A DNA stretch of 64,000 nucleotides from Sepiola atlantica (GCA_963556195.1 OY744532.1:79700234-79764233), one strand, 5' to 3'. Positions 1 to 12,354 are shown, numbered from the stretch's first letter. Numbers and translations are program-made. Notes: a model not told the origin generated them from the letters alone.

Positions 1-3000
1 GAAATAATATAATAAACTGAAGTGAGCATTGAAAGATAGTACATTAGTCTGAAATAATATAATAAACTGAATCGAGCATTGAAAGATAGTACGTTAGTCT
101 GAAATAATATAATAAACTGAATTGAGCATTGAAAGATAGTACATTAGTCTGAAATAATATAATAAACTGAATCGAGCATTGAAAGATAGGACATTAGTCT
201 GAAATAATATAATAAACTGTATTGAGCATTGAAAGATCGTACATTAGTCTTATATAGTATAGTAAACTGAATTGAGCATTGAAAGATAGTACATTAATCT
301 GAAATAATATAATAAACTGAATTGAGCATTGAAAGATAGTACATTAGTCTGAAATAATATAATAAACTGAATTGAGCATTGAAAGATAGTACATTAGTCT
401 GAAATAATATAATAAACTGTATTGAGCATTGAAAAATAGTACATTAGTCTGAAATAATATAATAAACTGAATTGAGCATTGAAAGATCGTACATTAGTCT
501 GAAATAATATAATAAACTGACTTGAGCATTGAAAGATAGAACATTAGTCTGAAATAATATAATAAACTGAATTGAGCATTGAAAGATAGGACATTAGTCT
601 GAAATAGTATAGTAAACTGAATTGAGCATTGAAAGATAGTACATTAGTCTGAAATAATATAATAAACTGAATTGAGCATTGAAAGATAGGACATTAGTCT
701 GAAATAGTATAGTAAATTGAATTGAGCATTGAAAGATCGTACATTAGTCTGAAATAATATAATAAACTGAATTGAGCATTGAAAGATAGTACATTAGTCT
801 GAAATAGTATTGTAAACTGAATTGAGCATTGAAAGATAGTACATTAGTCTGAAATAATATAATAAACTGAATTGAGCATTGAAAGATAGTACGTTAGTCT
901 GAAATAATATAATAAACTGAATTGAGCATTGAAAGATAGTACATTAGTCTGAAATAATATAATAAACTGAATTGAGCATTGAAAGATAGGACATTAGTCT
1001 GAAATAATATAATAAACTGAATTGAGCATTGAAAGATAGGACATTAGTCTGAAATAGTATAGTAAACTGAATTGAGCATTGAAAGATCGTACATTAGTCT
1101 GAAATAATATAATAAACTGAATTGAGCATTGAAAGATAGTACATTAGTCTGAAATAATATAATAAACTGAATCGAGCATTGAAAGATAGGACATTAGTCT
1201 GAAATAATATAATAAACTGAATTGAGCATTGAAAAATAGTACATTAGTCTCAAATAATATAATAAACTGAATTGATCATTGAAAGATAGGACATTAGTCT
1301 GAAATAATATAATAAACTGACTTGAGCATTGAAAGATAAGACATTAGTCTGAAATAGTATAGTTAATTGAATTGAGCATTGAAAGATCGTACATTAGTCT
1401 GAAATAATATAATAAACTGAATTGAGCATTGAAAGATAAGACATTAGTCTGAAATAGTATAGTAAACTGAATTGAGCATTGAAAGATAGTACATTAGTCT
1501 GAAATAGTATTGTAAACTGAATTGAGCATTGAAAGATAGTACATTAGGCTGAAATAGTTTAGTAAACTGAATTGAGCATTGAAAGATAGTACATTAGTCT
1601 GAAATAGTATAGTAAACTGAATTGAGCATTGAAAGATCGTACATTCGGCTTGAATAATATAATAAACTGAATTGAGCATTGAAAGATAGGACATTAGTCT
1701 GAAATAATATAATAAACTGAATTGAGCATTGAAAGATAGTACATTAGTCTGAAATAGTATAGTAAACTGAATTGACCACTGAAAGATAGTACATTAGTCT
1801 GAAATAGTATAGTAAATTGAATTGAGCATTGAAAGATCGTACATTAGTCTGAAATAATATAATAAACTGAATTGAGCATTGAAAGATAGGACATTAGTCT
1901 GAAATAGTATTGTAAACTGAATTGAGCATTGAAAGATAGTACATTAGTCTGAAATAGTACTGTAAACTTAATTGAGCATTGAAAGATAGTACATTAGTCT
2001 GAAATAGTATTATAAACTGAATTGAGCATTGAAAGATAGGATATTAGTCTGAAATAATATAATAAACTGAATTGAGCATTGAAAGATAGGACATTAGTCT
2101 GAAATAGTATAGTAAACTGAATTGAGCATTGAAAGATCGTACATTAGTCTGAAATAATATAATAAACTGAATTGAGCATTGAAAGATCGTACATTAGTCT
2201 GAAATAATATAATAAACTGAATTGGGCATTGAAAGATAGTACATTAGTCTGAAATAATATAATAAACTGAATTGGGCATTGAAAGATAGGACATTAGTCT
2301 GAAATAATATAATAAACTGAAGTGAGCATTGAAAGATAGTACATTAGTCTGAAATAATATAATAAACTGAATTGAGCATTGAAAGATAGTACGTTAGTCT
2401 GAAATAATATAATAAACTGAATTGAACATTGAAAGATCGTACATTAGTCTGAAATAATATAATAAACTGAATTGAGCATTGAAAGATAGGACATTAGTCT
2501 GAAATAATATAATAAACTGAAGTGAGCATTGAAAGATAGTACATTAGTCTGAAATAATATAATAAACTGAATCGAGCATTGAAAGATAGTACGTTAGTCT
2601 GAAATAATATAATAAACTGAATTGAGCATTGAAAGATAGTACATTAGTCTGAAATAATATAATAAACTGAATCGAGCATTGAAAGATAGGACATTAGTCT
2701 GAAATAATATAATAAACTGAATTGAGCATTGAAAGATCGTACATTAGTCTGATATAGTATAGTAAACTGAATTGAGCATTGAAAGATAGTACATTAATCT
2801 GAAATAATATAATAAACTGAATTGAGCATTGAAAGATAGTACATTAGTCTGAAATAATATAATAAACTGAATTGAGCATTGAAAGATAGGACATTAGTCT
2901 GAAATAATATAATAAACTGTATTGAGCATTGAAAAATAGTACATTAGTCTGAAATAATATAATAAACTGAATTGAGCATTGAAAGATCGTACATTAGTCT

Positions 3001-4690
3001 GAAATAATATAATAAACTGACTTGAGCATTGAAAGATAGGACATTAGTCTGAAATAATATAATAAACTGAATTGAGCATTGAAAGATAGGACATTAGTCT
3101 GAAATAGTATAGTAAACTGAATTGAGCATTGAAAGATAGTACATTAGTCTGAAATAATATAATAAACTGAATTGAGCATTGAAAGATAGGACATTAGTCT
3201 GAAATAGTATAGTAAATTGAATTGAGCATTGAAAGATCGTACATTAGTCTGAAATAATATAATAAACTGAATTGAGCATTGAAAGATAGTACATTAGTCT
3301 GAAATAGTATTGTAAACTGAATTGAGCATTGAAAGATAGTACATTAGTCTGAAATAATATAATAAACTGAATTGAGCATTGAAAGATAGTACGTTAGTCT
3401 AAAATAATATAATAAACTGAATTGAGCATTGAAAGATAGTACATTAGTCTGAAATAATATAATAAACTGAATTGAGCATTGAAAGATAGGACATTAGTCT
3501 GAAATAATATAATAAACTGAATGGAGCATTGAAAGATAGGACATTAGTCTGAAATAGTATAGTAAACTGAATTGAGCATTGAAAGATCGTACATTAGTCT
3601 GAAATAATATAATAAACTGAATTGAGCATTGAAAGATAGTACATTAGTCTGAAATAATATAATAAACTTAATTGAGCATTGAAAGATAGGACATTAGTCT
3701 GAAATAATATAATAAACTGAATTGAGCATTGAAAAATAGTACATTAGTCTCAAATAATATAATAAACTGAATTGATCATTGAAAGATAGGACATTAGTCT
3801 GAAATAATATAATAAACTGACTTGAGCATTGAAAGATAAGACATTAGTCTGAAATAGTATAGTTAATTGAATTGAGCATTGAAAGATCGTACATTAGTCT
3901 GAAATAATATAATAAACTGAATTGAGCATTGAAAGATAGGACATTAGTCTGAAATAGTATAGTAAACTGAATTGAGCATTGACAGATAGTACATTAGTCT
4001 GAAATAGTATTGTAAACGGAATTGAGCATTGAAAGATAGTACATTAGGCTGAAATAGTTTAGTAAACTGAATTGAGCATTGAAAGATAGTACATTAGTCT
4101 GAAATAGTATAGTAAACTGAATTGAGCATTGAAAGATCGTACATTAGTCTGAAATAGTATAGTAAACTGAATTGACCATTGAAAGATAGTACATTAGTCT
4201 GAAATAATATAATAAACTGAATTGAGCATTGAAAGATAGTACATTAGTCTGAAATAGTATAATAAACTGAATTGAGTATTGAAAGATAGGACATTAGTCT
4301 GAAATAATATAATAAACTGAATTGAGCATTGAAAGATAGGACATTAGTCTGAAATAGTATAGTAAACTGAATTGAGCATTGAAAGATCGTACATTAGTCT
4401 GAAATAGTATAGTGAACTGAATTGAGCATTGAAAGATAGTACATTAGTCTGAAATAGTTAAGTAAACTGAATTGAGCATTGAAAGATATTATATTAGTCT
4501 CAAATAATATAATAAACTGAATTGAGTATGGAAAGATAGTACATTTGTCTTAAATAGTATAGTAAACTGAATTAATCATTGAAACATTGTACATTAGTCT
4601 GAAATAGTACAGTAAACTGAATTGAGAATTTAAAAATAGTTCATTAGTCTGAAATAGTACAGTAAACTGAATTTAGCATTAAAAGATAAT
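1..4690. repeat. 50-bp satellite array with higher-order structure
   Basis: About 93 head-to-tail copies of a 50-bp unit run from the window edge without interruption. Each unit opens with GAAATAATATAATAAACTGA or its variant GAAATAGTATAGTAAACTGA, then ATTGAGCATTGAAAGAT, then a variable three bases (AGT, AGG or CGT), and ends ACATTAGTCT. The consensus is about 24% GC. Rare variant units recur exactly 2,500 bp (50 units) apart: CTTGAGC at 521 and 3021, CAAATAATAT at 1251 and 3751, AGTTAATTGA at 1361 and 3861. This is a higher-order repeat on top of the monomer. The last five units (about 4440-4690) are more diverged, as expected at an array edge. The left edge lies outside the window. Confidence 0.97.
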
Positions 4691-4889
4691 CCAATCGTAC
4701 ATTAAAATAAGTAATCGTAGAGGTTTGACTTAAGACAGACGTATGCCCAATCTTTATTCGAAATATAGATAATGTCCGATGATGTTTGATAATTCGGACA
4801 GACAATACGAAAGAGCAACTTATATCTACGAGTCTAATTTATGCTTAAGAAATTCAATTATTAGTGTCTGATTTGATAACAAAATGGAT

Positions 4890-5090
4890 AATCTTGTAGA
4901 AAACGATCCGCGTTTCCGTGACCTTACAAAATCAACATTCGAGGCTAAGACTGCCAAACGATAGAGTGAACACTGCCAGACAATAAATTCCCAAAAGTTT
5001 GCAAATAAAAAAAAGTTAGACGAAGAAAATAAATGTAAAATACATACATGAAAAAACGAACAAACCATAGCTAAACAACTGACGCTTCAA
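4890..5090 (+). mobile_element. Partial copy of MITE-1 family (left half)
   Basis: This stretch aligns with the left half of the elements at 35444-35998 and 53861-54352. Shared landmarks in order are a GTTTCCGTGAC-like block, AACTGCCAAA-like bases, GACGAAGAAAAT, AAAATACATA and ACCATAGCTAAACAACTG. No matching right terminal inverted repeat follows; the sequence diverges after about 5085. It is a truncated and older copy of a non-autonomous element. The 80-codon reading frame across it on the minus strand has no recognisable content. Confidence 0.7.
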
Positions 5091-5179
5091 TTATTTACAC
5101 AACGGATGTACCTGGTTCTTAATGCTAATTTTGCTCATCATATGATAAGATATTATTAAAAGCTGCATCTGTATCAGTG

Positions 5180-5340
5180 AATGATGCAGGGATATATGTT
5201 AGAGTATTTTTATTTATCTCCTCTTCGAAGGTTGTGAGTTTTGATGAAAGTTTTGATTAAAGCGTTTTCGTGGAACGAACTGAATTCGAACCCGCACACT
5301 TAGGTCCTCAGACCACTTAGCTAACGTGCTATGTCAACAT
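5180..5340 (-). repeat. tRNA-derived SINE
   Basis: On the minus strand there is an internal Pol III promoter. Box A TAGCTAAGTGG lies at 5313-5323 and matches the TRGCNNAGYGG consensus at all positions. Box B GGGTTCGAATTC lies at 5282-5293. The roughly 20-base gap between them is short. The head is followed on the minus strand by an unrelated body running to about 5180. tRNA-derived SINEs are known from octopus; the specific family is not identified. Its 3' boundary is uncertain. Confidence 0.65.
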
Positions 5341-5865
5341 TTGATTGACAATTAGTAGACACATTTTTACAAAATGTATACAACTTGACAGAACATCAAG
5401 TTTTATCTTAAAAAGAAAATTGTCTTCAGATTTTCGCCTGAGAATGTTCCAGTCTAATCGTCCTCGGATGTGTTGGTAATGATGTTTATTTAATGAAAAT
5501 ATAGAACCGGTAAGCAAAATCTAAATGCATACCCTATTTTATGATCTTCTCGTTTGCATACACCTTTCTGTTCAATACCTTTAAACGATCTTCGAAAACG
5601 AATTCAAATATCTAAGACTTGGAGGTATAAAAAAACATCTATAATAATAGACAATAACGAAGAGGTTCAGTCGATTCTGTAGGTTCAGTCAGTCATGCAA
5701 ATTACATCATCTGTAGAATAGCCACTCTCTGCGTTGGATGGAAAATAATCACTTGAACGCAATTTAATGAAAATAACTCAAGATTATGTTTCGGAATCTT
5801 TAAGATGGGTATTTATAATTTGGATAATTTTGATGATTCGGATAACCGTTCTTTTATTTTCACAA
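5341..5865. other. Unassigned AT-rich sequence
   Basis: I see no gene, paired repeat or recognisable element here. A 62-codon frame on the minus strand (5329-5517) starts inside the SINE head and looks incidental. Confidence 0.5.
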
Positions 5866-5998
5866 CGTTCCGGTCGATGTAACCTCCGGCCTTCTTAAGC
5901 TATATCTTGTCAAATCGGTAATGGTTATAATAAATATCCTCGAGTTTGACAAGTGGCGCTTTAAGAAGGTAGAGTTTTAATCTTAGGAAACGTTGTAA
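5866..5998 (-). repeat. Degenerate Penelope-type 3' end (hammerhead-like), imperfect foldback
   Basis: Read on the minus strand, 5866-5900 gives CTTAAGAAGGCCGGAGG followed by TTACATCGACCGGAACGTTG. This has the layout of the hammerhead-bearing 3' ends described for Penelope-like elements (core, stem II, GAAAC). Two core positions are changed: the G of CTGA is T, and GAAA reads GGAA. A related copy lies at 33004-33040. The segment also forms an imperfect inverted repeat, ACAACGTTCC near 5871 against GGAAACGTTGT near 5987, with CCTTCTTAAGC against GCTTTAAGAAGG inside it. Confidence 0.5.
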
Positions 5999-6833
5999 TA
6001 GTGATATACAAGACAGGATCAGTAGATGGAATAATTGAAATAGTACTAACTTGACATTATTTTAGTGTATGTTTATTTATAGTTTTGTTGTCTTATTCAA
6101 GCAAGGCGACATTTTAACGAGCGATAGATTATTAATCAGCTTTCATTCTCTGAACATGAATAAGAATGTACACATTGAAATTAAATCGCTTCTTCTTATT
6201 CTATGTGGTACCACATTCGTGTAGTTGTTTTACCTTTTAAATGTCATCTTCAGCTGCTGAACCCGGCAAACTTTATCGTTTTTAAGAGTCAGCCTCATCT
6301 AGTTTAATGTTTCGTCTTGCGCCTTTGCCAGCTAGAGTGCGACACTAGTTCACGACTTTCGAAGTGAGCTTGACGAAGTTTCTCTAGGAACAAAGTATAG
6401 TATCTGTTCTGATACCATATTTTATGTTTTCTGACCTTGGTCAGTGAAAGAGAAATCTTTAAAGAAGGCAGCAATTTTTAATTTTCGTCTGAAACCAAAG
6501 CGCCCTTTTTGGGGGAATTAGATTTTCTCCACATAATAACCCGACATTGTGTCAATCTATCCCCATGGAGTGGAAGTCCCGAATGTCCGCTTATTTTAGC
6601 AAAAACATTCCATTTCCAAAACGAGAACCCTCTCCCCACACAAATGTTGACGCTTTAATACATTTTCTGGAAAGACAAGTCCATACTAAATTTAGAGAGT
6701 AAAAGAATGATGCATGACAGAAATCAGTTTGATATAAACGCACGTCCGCAAAGACACACGCACATACCACAACGTATATCCGTCGGATATGTTTGTTGTC
6801 ATTCCGTTCTAATAAATTAAACGAAGCCGTTCT
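5999..6833. other. Unassigned sequence
   Basis: This is mixed-composition DNA of about 835 bp. I see no long reading frame, tandem repeat or paired terminus that would define a feature. Confidence 0.5.
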
Positions 6834-6958
<125 letters not shown>

Positions 6959-7059
6959 AAAGAGATATTACACTACTCCTGAAGAAGGAACTCCTCCCTG
7001 ATATTTTCACCTTCCATTAGACTTTATTCTTGCCTCAGGGTTGATTCTATCGCTCTAGA

Positions 7060-7350
7060 TGTCCCCATGTGTTTTTTGTAAATCTTAAAAGGCGACCTGC
7101 CTATCTATGTTTAGTCGTTCGTACGGTGATGATTGTTTCGTGTACTTCAGTTTTCTGTCCGATCGAAGTGCTTTTTATTCTTTCAGGTAGACTGATGTCG
7201 AGCATAATGCGTTCAATTTTGCGTTGTGCCACTCTTAGTTTTCTATTGCTGCATTATTGACTGCCCATGTTTCACTACCATATGGCATAACAGCCATGAT
7301 TTATTTTTTGAACACTTTCCGTTTTATGTTCATAGTTGACTTTCCACTGT
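7060..7350 (-). pseudogene. LINE reverse transcriptase C-terminal fragment
   Basis: The minus strand encodes AVMPYGSETWAVNNAAIEN, which matches the post-catalytic 'YGSETW' region common in LINE reverse transcriptases. A stop follows. In a shifted frame the reading continues as LRVAQRKIERIMLDISLPER. Both blocks are recognisable and in the right order, so one frameshift plus a stop separates them. The fragment is about 90 codons and lacks the catalytic motifs. I infer a dead LINE remnant; the clade cannot be set from this region. Confidence 0.72.
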
Positions 7351-7804
7351 TCGTGATGTTGTCTAAATAAAAATACAAATACAAATAATAAAATTACATA
7401 AAAAACGAACTACTCTTCTTAATTCAAATAAAAGTATTCAGAATCGGGATATGTAAAAACAAAACAAACAATCATAATATCCCATGTTTTAGCGTATTGC
7501 AGAGGTAGACTATGGGTAAGAACGCTTGATTATCACATTGACGGTCAAGTTTCGGATCCCAACTGGAAACGCTGGCCATTATTAAATTGGAATTCAGGTT
7601 TGTGTACAATTAACATATTCTGGTGATATCAATAATAAATACTGTGAATTTTATTTAAATTAGAATATTAAATGAACATAGAACATCAAATGAAATTATT
7701 AAACAGAAGAAATGGAATGAACAAGCTAGAATCCACATATAAATACATCTTTACTTCATCAAATCCATCCATTAATTATCCAGGTTGAATTGTCGTGTTT
7801 CATG
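7351..7804. other. Unassigned sequence
   Basis: A short A-rich stretch of AAATACAAATACAAATAATA type lies near 7365-7395. Beyond that I recognise nothing. Confidence 0.45.
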
Positions 7805-7874
<70 letters not shown>

Positions 7875-7915
7875 TACTGAATCCTACGCATTCATCGAAC
7901 ACTGTTGAAAGAAAT

Positions 7916-7970
<55 letters not shown>
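7805..7970. repeat. (TA)n and (CA)n(TA)n microsatellites
   Basis: A pure (TA)n tract of about 67 bp (7805-7871) is followed after about 45 bp by (CA)n (7916-7931) running straight into (TA)n (7932-7970). Reading frames through them give Tyr-Ile repeats and are artefacts. Confidence 0.95.
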
Positions 7971-7974
<4 letters not shown>

Positions 7975-9436
7975 TTAAAGACAATATATGTACTATCATA
8001 TATCATCAGATCCTTTTACTTTGTAGTCTCCTTTGAAGATTCCGCTCAATGTTTGTCAATTATTGATAACAGAGCAAAATATAGAACAGTTTTTTTTTAA
8101 AATTATATTCCTATAACCATGGTTTGTTTTATTACTTTTATTTTTATTTTTTTCACATTTCCAAAAATACCAAATTTCTGTGAGACATATTTAACGGTCC
8201 GTTTCATTTGTTTTGTGCCAAACAACATTTGTATGCCAATATCGTCTCTGCAACACTACAAAATCATCAGAAAAAGTTCACAAATAATAAAAGAGTTCTT
8301 AGATTAGAGTGTCTTGAAAAACACCCACACCATACATCAGTTTCATTTTAGGGTGAAAATAAACAAAAAAAACAAACAATTTTTTTAGAGCAAACACTCA
8401 CACGTGTGCGATCAAACTAATCCGCCATTTTGATTCAGTTTTTTTTTTGCGTTCAAAGCTAGTATCTCCTAAACGAATTAGTGCGAACAGTTTAAAAAAC
8501 TTTAATTCGGTAATATTTGCTAAAATATTTAATATGTACTATAATTTATTTATAAAGTTCCAGTTTAATTGAAGATAATTTATTTTTTATTAAAGTTACC
8601 TGAATGTTTATTTAAGTCGTTAGTGTGCGAAACTCATTTAAGCAGATCATTATAGAGCTAGTCTCATTGTGTCAAACCGTTCATTCAATCAACTATTAAA
8701 AAAAGTTTCTTCTACATAAGTGTTTATATGGAATTTATATAGTATGTATTAATAAACCCTTTCTAACAATATTGAGATAAGTTTACTGTTGTGAAGTTGT
8801 CCAACAGTAAATAATAAATAAAGGAAAGTCAAGTCGAGGGTTGGTTTAACAAGTGTATTAACAAAGTAAGAAAGTGACTAGCACTTGGCTAGATAGTTAC
8901 AAGACTGTGCTTTGTCTTCTCTGTGTCTCTGATGACTCGCACTATTAATAGTGACAACCGGTGCAGTTTCTCCTGTGTAAGAACGGCCGGTGTAACACTT
9001 ACCTTCCCAGAATTCATCACTCAAGTATTAAGTCACTAGTTAAAATGCGAAACTAAGGGGGGTATATTCACGGCAAAATATATCCTCCAAATTTAGCCAG
9101 ACTACGATTTTGAAACATAGAATGGGCATTATATATTTATTTATTTATTTAATTTTTTAGAGTATTCTAAGGATTCAAAAGTAGTTATACGGGGATCTGT
9201 ACCTTAAACATTGATTTTTACTATGTTTTATTTCTAAATCGTACTATCAAGTTAATTGCTAAGACAAATATACGAATGTAAACAATTAGAGTCTTACTTT
9301 AATATTTCCATCTATTATTTAGTCATTTTTCTCCCTTCTTTAAGTATCATTATGCTTATTAATATACATTCACAAATATGCTTAGTATCCATCAATAAAT
9401 TCATACCACCCACACATATATACACACAACATAAGT
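7971..9436. other. Unassigned region with a possible LTR-like block at 8790-9060
   Basis: No coding signal is visible over about 1.45 kb. The sub-segment 8790-9060 differs in texture from its AT-rich surroundings, being richer in GC and CT, and contains AATAAATAAAGG near 8812. It could be part of a solo LTR, but I see no paired copy, primer-binding site or target duplication, so this is only a suggestion. Confidence 0.3.
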
Positions 9437-9461
9437 ATATATATACATATATATCTATATA

Positions 9462-9502
<41 letters not shown>

Positions 9503-9506
9503 ACAC
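9437..9506. repeat. (TA)n microsatellite
   Basis: TA dinucleotides with scattered C interruptions are flanked by CA-rich ends (ACACACAA before, ACACCTACACA after). Confidence 0.93.
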
Positions 9507-9721
9507 CTACACATACGCTCACACACACATCGAAATATTTCTTCTGTATAATGTGCACGATAAAAAACAAGTATTTCTTTTTCTTCTAAAATTAAAAAAA
9601 TAAGTGCAAATAGGCTAAAAATAATGTCAAAAACCCAATTCACTCTAAACAATTAACGTGACTACAATAGGAATTAGATCATTCTTGTTTATTTTTTAAC
9701 GATGAAGCTTTCTTTAATAAT

Positions 9722-9988
9722 TTTTTAAAATCTAATATTAAGTTGTGCGTACTCTTACACTTATCTATCAACATGCCTACCCGCATACATACAGTAAGAG
9801 ATCCGAACGCAAATATAAACGTACAATCAACATCTACAAAAACTCCACAAACAACCACTACAGAAATGATTGTATTTCAACAGATTACAAGCCTCTAAAT
9901 ATTTGTGTTAAGTAATATGATATCAAAATCGTTTCCTATAAAAGATAAGTGTAAGAGTACGTACAACTTAATATTAGATTAAAAAAAA
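9722..9988. mobile_element. Short TIR element (MITE-2), about 265 bp
   Basis: The left arm at 9728-9768 (AATCTAATATTAAGTTGTGC and onward to ACTTATCT) is repeated in reverse complement at 9943-9980 (AGATAAGTGTAAGAGTACGT and onward to ATTAGATT). I count about one mismatch over 38 bp. Between the arms are about 170 bp with no coding signal. The right end abuts the 5' end of Penelope-like element A. The outermost bases run into T- and A-homopolymers, so the exact ends and the target duplication are unclear. Confidence 0.75.
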
Positions 9989-9990
9989 CA

Positions 9991-10891
9991 TCGAATACTT
10001 TATATACATTGACGATATTCTAATTTTCCTACCCTTAGATATACAAAGCAATAAACTCAAAGACAAACTCAACACAGTAGAACCCTCCATAAAATTCACA
10101 CATGAAACTGAGATAGACAGCTCGATACCATTCCTTGACACTCTTATAATTAAGTCCAACAACAAACTAGAATTCAAAGTTCACCGCAAAAACACTCACA
10201 AAAATGACTACATACACTTCTACTCTCACCACAATAGCAATATAAAAACAGGTATGATTATAGGCTTCTTCCTAAGCGCTCTTAGAATATGTAGTTCCCA
10301 ACACATAGATGAAGAAATAAAATACATCATTAATTCCTTAAAAAGCACTGCAATACTCCACACATTTTATATTTAATGCCAAGAAGAAAGCCTTTGAAAT
10401 ATTCTCAAAAACAACATAAAAAATCAAACACCAAACACCTCTCTCATAGACAGACCACTTCTATTACCCACGCATTCCAATAACACATCCATATGCAACA
10501 CACTTAATAAACTCGGCATTCCAACAGTGCAAACCACATCACAATCCATAAAACAAACATTAAACACATCAAGACACTTCCAAAATACCCCACATCCCAT
10601 GCCGTCTTATACAATGTCCCATGCAATAACTGCCATCACATTTACGTGGGAGAAACACAACGTGAATTGAAGAAAAGATTGAGTGAACACAAAAGGGACA
10701 TAAAAGACAACAACTGTCTCAGTGCACTTTTCTCCCATGCATTAGAGCACAGTCATGCTTTAAAATTTGAACAAGCCAAAATCACCAAATACATCCACAA
10801 CAAAGCTCGGCGAAGACTACTGGAAACCGCACTAATCACAGCCTCTAACACCATCAGACAACGAAATGGCTTTTATAATCCATCCCCCTAA
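9991..10891 (+). pseudogene. Penelope-like RT (C-terminal part) and GIY-YIG endonuclease, frameshifted
   Basis: The frame opens with EYFIYIDDILIF, the catalytic YIDD lying at 10005-10016, and stays open for about 128 codons to a TAA at 10374-10376. It includes KLNTVEPSIKFTHE and SIPFLDTLI, typical of the Penelope RT thumb region. The reading then continues in another frame as FNAKKKAFEIFSK. A further frameshift leads to the endonuclease at 10602-10891: VLYNVPCNNCHHIYVGET, then LKKRLSEHKRD, then RRLLETALI. This gives the GIY-YIG-type Tyr pair, Arg and Glu positions in order, ending at a TAA after NPSP. In intact elements the protein copies RNA into DNA and nicks the target. This copy has at least two frameshifts and no N-terminus, so it cannot make the enzyme. 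Confidence 0.85.
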
Positions 10892-11540
10892 ATAAGAAAA
10901 ATAATCTTAACTGAACAAAACCTTAACCTAGATCATGGCTAACCTCTATTTTTCTCTTCGCTCTAAGTTATACTCACATACAAGTCTCCGCATACCCCCC
11001 CCCCTTCACACACATTTTAATTCACCACGAATCCAAACCTTTTTACTTACTCATTCCACACATTCTTGACATAGCCAGCTGGTCAAACACTACTACTCTC
11101 CAAAGATTTCACACCTAAATACAACAAAATCTCCCCTCCCCCCACTTCACATTTCACCGTTTCGACTACTTCTCTCACACTCTTACCCACCTACACCTCC
11201 TACTTTCAAACCACCTTCATCATTTCATCATTTTGTAACTTTTTCAAATCTTTTCTAAAACCATGACAGTACACACATACTAAAATCATAGAGCCCCCTA
11301 CACATCCTCTTTCCCCACCCCTCAACCTTTCACTAACAGCCATCCACATTATTTACGTTTACACCCACGCCTCCACTTTTTCACTCAGAACCATCCTCAT
11401 TAATCTGATTCCATACTACTGACTTCACTAAGCTCGGACCTCGGTCCTGCGCACCCAGTTGTGGCTACTACTTTTTCTTATCAACCCATCATGTAAACCC
11501 AATATTCTCACGTATTTGCATGACATTTTTCTTAAAAGTA

Positions 11541-11583
11541 TCATCCTGAAGAAGTCTTACAAATAAAAACGAAACGTTGATGA
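11541..11583 (+). ncRNA. Hammerhead ribozyme-like motif, Penelope type
   Basis: Helix I is TCATC (11541-11545) with GATGA (11579-11583), five perfect pairs. The core is CTGAAGA (11546-11552), which fits CUGANGA. Stem II is GTCTT against AAAAC with one mismatch, and GAAA follows at 11571-11574. Stem III is only the self-complementary ACGT (11574-11577), then T as the cleavage nucleotide. Hammerheads with very short palindromic stem III that act as dimers are known in Penelope-like elements, and this fits that class. The weak stem II leaves activity uncertain. Confidence 0.68.
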
Positions 11584-11627
11584 ATATATAAAAAAACATT
11601 CGTTTTGTTTTTTTTCCTTTTCATTTC

Positions 11628-11631
<4 letters not shown>

Positions 11632-11676
<45 letters not shown>
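11632..11676. repeat. (TA)n at the 3' side of Penelope-like element A
   Basis: A 45-bp pure TA tract lies about 30 bp beyond the end of the element. Confidence 0.93.
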
Positions 11677-11677
<1 letters not shown>

Positions 11678-11888
11678 TTTATAAAATCGTTCCTAGACTT
11701 GGCTTGTTTATCTCTTTCCTTCTATATCCCTGTGTGTTTTCCATGTGCATGTTTTCAAATTGTAAACAAAATAAAATGTAAACACCGATTTTTGACAATT
11801 GTTTTCGGAATGTAAAGACAAAAGATGATACAAACTCATGCATTTATTGTACAGCGTTCGTTAATTTATCTGTTTCAATGTTACATTC

Positions 11889-11930
<42 letters not shown>

Positions 11931-12303
11931 TGAATACCTTTAGTAAATGAACAACTAGCCGCTATTCACAGCAGAATGCGATACTCTATGCACTACCCAT
12001 TGAGTGCTCCCGACAGCTTGCATATATTCCTGCCAGATTTGCCATTAAGACGTTAATTTACTCTCCAACGTCTAAACAATGCGTGGTCAGTACGCGCTCT
12101 GACTACTGATTTAAATATGATTTTCGTATTAGGGTCCGAGCCGTATGATCGGCAGGGATTGCCGCTTCCCAAATTGATGATTGCACGTTTGACATGAAAC
12201 ACATGTGTATATGGGTTAATTTTAAAAATAGTATTTATAAAAATATATATATATATATATTATATATATACATATATAAGAGGATTAAATGAATTAGAAC
12301 ATT

Positions 12304-12354
<51 letters not shown>

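Larger units (their letters stand above)
9985..11600 (+). mobile_element. Penelope-like element A (5'-truncated)
   Basis: The element carries the end of a reverse transcriptase, a GIY-YIG endonuclease domain, a C-rich 3' untranslated region of about 650 bp, and a hammerhead-like motif near its 3' end, followed by (TA)n at 11632. This is the domain order of Penelope-like elements. It begins just before the catalytic YIDD, so the N-terminal part of the polymerase is missing. Element C at 21405-23214 begins at nearly the same codon. Confidence 0.85.

Noticed and set aside
1494..1694. 66-codon minus-strand frame in the satellite
   Set aside because: It only reflects the 150-bp (three-unit) frame period of the repeat.
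1..4690. CRISPR-like array (regular 50-bp repeats)
   Set aside because: There are no unique spacers; the units are contiguous, and the context is clearly eukaryotic.
5283..5335. Functional tRNA gene
   Set aside because: The promoter boxes fit, but no cloverleaf with paired acceptor ends is visible and a SINE body follows.
8790..9060. Solo LTR
   Set aside because: There is an AATAAA-like signal and a distinct composition, but no second copy, primer-binding site or target duplication was found.
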